Made by a program: the position numbers and the translations under genes
Notes under the pieces: generated by a model
Database searches by the model: none
What the model was told of the DNA's origin: nothing
What the model saw: only the letters and a program-made list of their open reading frames with translations
Source: Hermodice carunculata
Taxonomy: Eukaryota > Annelida > Polychaeta > Eunicida > Amphinomidae
Assembly: GCA_964020975.1 (NCBI GenBank)
Contig: OZ026630.1
Coordinates: 65,699,513 to 65,763,512, forward strand
Length of the DNA stretch: 64,000 nucleotides
Direction of reading: 5' to 3'
Part shown: positions 58,763 to 64,000 of the stretch, piece by piece
Layout: each line of letters opens with the position of its first letter
Position numbering within the stretch: position 1 is the first letter of the stretch

Positions 58763-60738
58763 TTCATTATAACATAATATACTTTAATAATACAAGTGTT
58801 ATTGAGCAGCCCAACAGTGTAAGAGAGGAAGAAAAAAAAGAAAGAAAGAAAGAAAGAAAGTGTCCACATCCATGGTGTCACCCATAGTACAAAAAAAACA
58901 TGCTCTGCTGTATGAACGGGTTTTAAGTCTTTGAATGTAACAAGATATCAAATTTTAGAAATGAAAACATAAATACATGTGCCACGTGTTCATACCTTTG
59001 CCTTTCAGCTTATATTGAAACTTTATCAGTCTTATTGGAATATGTAGTATAATGCAGAGTACGCTTTAATTCATTTTACGATCAACTTGATATGACCATG
59101 TTGAAATCCCACATTTATATTTCTGTTCAACCCCCCAAATGGATAAAACGTATTGAAGTACATAAGTATACATTACATAATATACGCGTAGAATAAAATG
59201 TCTGATATAAGAGGAATGAAAAAATTGGGAAGTTTGTGAAAAATAGGGCTGCAATACCTTTTTCATTCTGAAAAAAGCAGCTTTACATTTTAGTGACTGG
59301 AGAGGTTGTAGTGCCCCATCTGGTGTAAATGATCTTATCCTTAAATATCCAGATATTTAAAGAGTGTCTGACGTTAGTTAACACTTTAATCGGATCCTAC
59401 AGGTCAAAATTCTTACTGAGAGTTCAGTTATGAGGGGCTTCAAATATTGCAATCGGCTCTAACAACTGTTCCCAAAATAAGGTAGCTTTGAGTTGAACCA
59501 GATTTATTTTTTCTTCATAATGACTACTAATACCAGACATTTTTAAGATTTTTCTTTTTCAAAATAATTTACTTGTCGATGAAAAATCACCAAACCTTGC
59601 ACATGTGTTGATCTTGGCATTTTAATCACTTCAGCAATGTTAATTTATTTTGATATATTCTAAAAAACAACAAAAACAAAACAAAAAAACACACACAAAA
59701 CTGATTTTAATGATTAAAATATGATATTTTAAAGTAACTTTAGTAGTTTTTATGTGGAAAATATTCCCATGCTTAAACCTAAAGCTAGTTCTTGTGGGGC
59801 GTTGGTATCATCAAATCGAATATTTTGGCCATCTCATCCCGAAATAACAGCAAGTATTAGGAAATGTCGGGTCCAATTCAGATGTTATCTAACGCTGTCA
59901 GACATGCGGTACAAGCATATTCCTAGCAAGTGAGTTTTGTAAGTTTTGTGGTACACATGTTAACCATGCTTGACTCTTATGAGTCTTTCTGTGTTGAATT
60001 TAAGACTGAGTGAGTATCTTGCTTGCCTCGGTGCAATAATAATGATAATAGGAAACCGGGTCATTATACAAATGATGGTTTTCATTGCACACTTAACATT
60101 ATTTTAAACATGCTTCTGTTTGAAAGTTCTATAAAATGGATTGAGAAATAAGCGAAACTTCTGGTAATTCTGCTCCCAAGTATCACATATCACGAAGTAA
60201 TTATATGCAAAATGAAGTTCAGTTTTGTTTAACGTAGAGCTGCAATAAGGGATAAAATTTGAGGGCCTGTCATTCGCGAAAAAATGTGAGTACCAGTCGA
60301 TAACAGTACTTTTAATTGTAATAAAACATAAAATGGGGAACGGTCATTCAATGCAAATAAATAAATAAATACATAATCAAACGAACGAACAAACAAGCAA
60401 ATAAATAAATAAATAAACAAAACAAATTTATAGATCCGCCATGACACACTAAATCAAGAATTTTCGTTAAAAACGCGTGGATTGGATAATGAATGTTCCC
60501 ATCATTGTTAAATATGCAGAGACTTCTTCAACTTTTGATGAAGTGTGTCGTTTCCAGATAAGAGTAAGTGGTCACTAATTTCTTCTTGCATAAAAAAATG
60601 ATAAAGATATCTTTCCTTGGTCCAGAGTAAAATATTAATTTAAAACTAACTTCCTTCTATTTTTGATAATTCAAAAGGTCATAAAGGTTGGCTATCAGAA
60701 GTTGCTTATATTTACATGTACGTTAAGATAGTATAGGA
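58763..60738. other. Interior of the TIR element, no gene recognised
   Basis: Contains (GAAA)n at 58,826-58,860 and an (AAAT)n-like tract at 60,352-60,425. No coding sequence supported. Confidence 0.5.
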
Positions 60739-61345
60739 CAACATGACCCACATTCATAAATTTCAAACCCAACAATGACAGCAAAGGGATCCCAGAGTTA
60801 CCAAAGCATCAACATTCATTTTCCAATACCAATGTGAAGAAACAAATTTCACTCCTGACTTGAGACAGGCAGTCTCCCACAAAAGGCAACTGGTGGTTTT
60901 AAACCGGTCCTCTCAACCTTTGAAATATTCTTCACTAAATACAGACTATAGTGTTTCCAATATGTATAGGCCCAACCACTCAAAATCCAAATTTTATTAC
61001 TTCTGCAAAAAATATAAGGAAAATTGGTAGGCCTGTCACTATTTTGGTTCTTCTGACTTGTTCGTCAGCTGAGTTTATAGCAAAAAGTAGAAAGTAGACC
61101 CATAAAAGGCAACAGGTGGTTTTAAACTGGTCCGCTCAACCTTTGAAATATGCTTCATTCATACAGACTATAGTGTTTCCTAAATATATAGGTCTAACCA
61201 CTCAAAACCCAAATTTTATCACTTCTGCCAAAATTTAAAGGAGACCTGGCAGGCCTTTCACTTTTTGGTTCTCGTGATTAGTCAGTCAGCTGAGTTTACA
61301 GCAAAAGGAGAAAGTAGGCCTACATCGTTTTTGAGTGAGTGCTTT
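60739..61345 (-). mobile_element. Two tandem antisense fragments of a Naiad-type 3' UTR
   Basis: 60,745-61,080 matches the reverse complement of the array's 3' region (cccaacaatgacagcaaag, gacttgagacaggcagtc, aaaggcaactggtggtttta). At 61,080 the match restarts (cccataaaaggcaacaggtg) and runs to 61,345. The paired structure matches that at 34.1-34.8 kb. Divergence from the array is evident. Confidence 0.8.
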
Positions 61346-61609
61346 AAAAATACAAGCAAATATATATTGTAATAAATACTCACCCTATTCAGTATTCTTT
61401 ATTGTCACATTTAATATACACATACAATTGTAATGGAAAATTGATAATTAGAAAACAGTTACAGATAACTACACTTAGTTAAACTATGACGAAGGATAAA
61501 AAACCCAAGTTGGGCTTGTGGGTCCCCCAAAATTATATATATACAAGATTATGTTTACACGTCGATTTTCTTGATGTTAAAATTTTTGTTCAAGTTAAAA
61601 TCAGCTGTC

Positions 61610-61633
61610 CATATATATATATATATATATATA
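61610..61633. repeat. (AT)n short microsatellite
   Basis: About 24 bp of alternating at. Confidence 0.9.
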
Positions 61634-61682
61634 AAACCTTGAGATTAAAAAAATAAAATAGGCCCTATGATTGAAAAGGAAG

Positions 61683-61748
61683 ACCACTAGATTCGAACTC
61701 ACTGCCTTGTGTTTCGAAGCCAAACGCTCTGCCACTTCGCTGCCAGTA
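61683..61748 (-). repeat. tRNA-like / SINE-head sequence with A and B boxes
   Basis: On the minus strand, A box tggcagagcg (61,725-61,734) and B box gttcgaatc (61,690-61,698) fit the consensus; an anticodon-like stem (gttt/aaac) is visible. The acceptor stem is poor. Opposite in orientation to the one at 58,690. Confidence 0.4.
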
Positions 61749-62322
61749 GTTCTACATGTTTGTGCAAATTATGTGGCTCGGATAAATCTACTCTAGACTA
61801 ACATTCCTCGTTTACTTTTCTGTTTTTTTCGCTCTGCCTTGCAATTCACTGAAATTTCTTTCTTAGGCAACCTTACTTATAAATGTGTGTCACTGGTGAA
61901 ATATAAATAGCCCTACATGTCATAAGTGCTAACGCCCAGGGATGAGCGAAATTATGAATAGGCTACTCAAGTGTTTAACAAACATTCAAGCAGGTACATC
62001 ATGTGCCTGCTTGTATGTTTGTTACCACTTGTACTACATGGGCATATCTGTGGTGAGGCAGTATACTACGATGAAGGTCGCGATGTAATTTGCGTCATAA
62101 TTAATATTAAGTTTACTGTACTTTTTTAAAAACAAAAATTCAAGCAGGAATATGATTTTGGTAAATAAAGACATAAGCGAAGTGCAAAATTACATTCCTC
62201 TTGTTTCTTGTAATGGGTGAAAATGAATGGTTGCAAATCCTTTGACGTCTCTCGTTTCGTTTCACTCTATTTCGCGATATGCATTCTTCCTCCTCTTTCC
62301 GTGAAAACTATGAAGCAGCCCT

Positions 62323-62690
62323 AGTAGTGAAGCTGTAATTCCAACACAGACTCGCAGAAAAAAAAACCTCCAGGCGATTGTATTGTGGAAAGTGACTTGA
62401 TAAATGTAGAATTGTTAATTGATGGTGTAATTGTGGATAGAACTTTCGTGGACACATAAAAGAAAATTTTTCCTGTCAGAATTTTCAACCCAGGTTCTTT
62501 TCAAATACAAGTTAAGAAAGGAAGTGTTATAAGCAAAATTTCACTGGTAGTTTAAGTGGGACCGGAAGTCCAAGAAGAACCAGGAACTGAGACAAATTTG
62601 CATCCTGTGTTACAAGAGTGTTTGTTAAACAAAAAACTGAGTTAAATCCTGAACAAAGCAAATATTTCGTGATTTGCTAAGGATGAAAAA
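62323..62690 (+). mobile_element. Gypsy-like LTR retrotransposon fossil, right piece (broken)
   Basis: The continuation of the 57.6-kb fossil beyond the TIR transposon. It resembles the stretch between protease and reverse transcriptase of Gypsy-like pol (FPVRIFNPGSFQIQVKKG, about 62,470-62,523). Broken, several breaks. Similarity fades by about 62,690; no reverse transcriptase core follows. Confidence 0.5.
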
Positions 62691-63019
62691 GATATAGGAT
62701 ATTGTGACCTTATTTTTTCCACATTTTTTACTTCGAAACAGAGCACAGTGTTTTCAGTACAGTAGTGACATCACATATCATTATAAGAGAGCATATATCG
62801 CAGAAGAACAGTAAGTATTTAACAGTATCCAGCAATACAGTAGGATATTACAGTCTGCCCCTGAGTAAGATTTCATTAGTACTCAAGACAATTACATATT
62901 AATAATTAAATTCTCAGAATTACATATTAATATTCAAATTATATCAAGAGAAAATTGTTCCATTTTTAATAATGTTTTTCAATTTTCTGTTCCCTTTGTA
63001 CAACATACTTTTCTACTTA
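62691..63019. other. No gene recognised
   Basis: AT-rich spacer between the Gypsy-like fossil and the LINE. Confidence 0.5.
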
Positions 63020-64000
63020 TTTTTGTCATAATACTAACGAACCTAAATATATTTTGAATAACATTTCAATGTTTGCAACCAGTAACAATGTTTGCAACCA
63101 GTAACAATGTTTGCAACCAGTAACATACTTCTTCCCATGGAGAAAAGTCAAATTATAGATTGGTTTTATGTTATCAGCACCAAGTGGTACGTTCTCTCTT
63201 GTAAAATTGTCTATTATAACATTATTTACTTTGCAATATGAACAAAACCTGCTGCCAAAATATTTTAACAAAATAACAGTCGCAAAAAATTGTTTAATTG
63301 TTTCAACATCTTGGTTTCAAAAAGTGCAGCTATTTGAATCAACAATTTTTCATCTAAATTGTTTCTATCTAGCGTAAATAATTGCGTATAAACATTGAAA
63401 TTAAAAGGTTCACCGTTCTAATGTAAGAGACGCTAGATATATTTTTTTACATAATTAGACCAATCATCTTGAGTAATTGATTTATTTTTTAGCTTTGGGA
63501 AAATACCGTTAATATCTTTAGAATGAAAGTTACATTCCTATAAGAACTTATGTTTGCACGGAAATTGAAAATAAACTATTTCCATTTACAATCCATTCCT
63601 GTTAGTCTTTTCACACACGCGCACTCCATAGCTAAAAACTGTGAAGTCAGATGAGTAATTCCTAAACTACCTGCTCCAGTTTGAGCTATTCGATAGCTTC
63701 GCTTGATTTTATCAGGTTTATCACTCCATAAATAGCTAAATATCAGGCTCTCTCCTTTCTGAATAATATCTGCTGGGAGGATTTGGGAGCACCAACACAA
63801 AATAGTGCTTGGGATAAAGGTAATGATTTGATTATTAAAGTTTTACCTATAAGGGACATATTCCTCTTGTCCCAAGATTTAAAAATATTTTCAATTTTAT
63901 CTCGTTCTGGTGTGATTTCCACACCAAGCAAAGTTACAGGTAGATTTTTTTAACTGTGGTTTAGGTTTTCTGCAAACACTAAGTCTGTATTTTTGAGTCT
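63020..64000 (-). pseudogene. LINE (L1/Tx1-like) reverse transcriptase, C-terminal part, continues off the window
   Basis: The minus frames contain LGVEITPERDKIENIFKSW…RNMSLIGKTLIIKSLPLSQALF (63,930-63,810) and then SYLWSDKPDKIKRSYRI…GAGSLGITHL (about 63,740-63,640). These match the region after the catalytic core in L1/Tx1-type LINEs (W..R.LSL.GK..IIKSL; FLW..K..KI.R; GGLG..DL). The two parts are in different frames (a frameshift near 63,775), and stop codons interrupt the downstream part (63,570-63,270). The catalytic YxDD would lie beyond 64,000. With the 5' LINE pieces at 29.8-32.1 kb on the same strand it may be the same family, but the distance argues for separate insertions. Confidence 0.7.
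63068..63124. repeat. 19-bp minisatellite, 3 perfect copies
   Basis: aatgtttgcaaccagtaac repeated three times, within the decayed 3' part of the LINE. Confidence 0.95.

Larger units (their letters stand above)
58328..62322. mobile_element. TIR DNA transposon (~4.0 kb, non-autonomous or decayed)
   Basis: The terminal inverted repeats are a perfect 20-mer: AGGGCTGCTTCATAGTTTTC at 58,328-58,347 and its reverse complement at 62,303-62,322. Weaker similarity continues inward (cgaaat…gaaa…cgaaa). The flanks show AGT on both sides (58,325-58,327 and 62,323-62,325), a 3-bp target duplication, though a TA duplication with shorter TIRs is an equal reading. No transposase is recognisable inside. The interior holds a tRNA-like unit at each side, Naiad UTR pieces and microsatellites, so later insertions have enlarged it. 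Superfamily unassigned. Confidence 0.75.

Overview
The window looks like repeat-dense, gene-poor, AT-rich animal DNA, most likely from a mollusc and probably a bivalve. Four things point that way. There is a Penelope-like retroelement of the N-terminal GIY-YIG (Naiad) type. There are several 'pearl/HINE-like' modular repeats with ~146-540 bp tandem cores, tetranucleotide tracts and terminal hairpins. There is a single-exon GT92 glycosyltransferase, a family known to be expanded in molluscs. Simple repeats are long. The species is inferred from repeat style only; no ribosomal or mitochondrial marker is present.

Layout. 1-12,522 is a head-to-tail array of a Naiad-type element: the 3' part of one unit, then two complete ~5.4 kb units, each with an intact 1,011-codon ORF. 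The units are nearly identical, so the array is young. 12,590-13,260 is a broken BEL/Pao integrase piece. 14.7-16.2 kb holds broken virus-like P-loop ATPase and Cys/His-rich remnants around a 380-bp purine tract. 17.3-20.0 kb is an inverted pair of ~290-bp arms enclosing a modular repeat (family A). 20.9-22.4 kb has microsatellites and a family B relative.

24,747-26,321 (minus) is the only convincing host gene: a GT92-family type II membrane glycosyltransferase. 28.8-29.0 kb is a MITE. 29.6-32.1 kb (minus) is a decayed LINE 5' half (ORF1-like and endonuclease). 34.1-34.8 kb has antisense Naiad 3'-UTR pieces. 37.2-38.7 kb is a broken mobile-element-associated gene.

43.6-45.5 kb is a family C array with a family A copy inserted in it. 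46.1-55.6 kb is a large inverted duplication. Its left arm is split by a family B copy, which itself contains a Naiad 3' fragment; a second family B copy and a 334-bp perfect CTAT tract lie between the arms. 57.6-62.7 kb is a broken Gypsy-like pol split by a 4-kb TIR transposon. 63.0-64.0 kb (minus) is the 3' half of a decayed LINE that runs off the window.

The most interesting signals are as follows. First, the true unit boundary of the Naiad array lies 25 bp before the ORF, so each ORF depends on the upstream unit's 3' region for its leader and promoter; an unrelated fragment 34 kb away ends at the same 3' point. Second, the modular repeats A, B and C have hairpin ends and carry many TCAAGGTCA nuclear-receptor-type sites, often as inverted pairs in each module. 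Third, a short motif is shared between the Naiad 3' UTR and the 5' hairpin of family B. Fourth, nested insertions allow a relative dating of the families.
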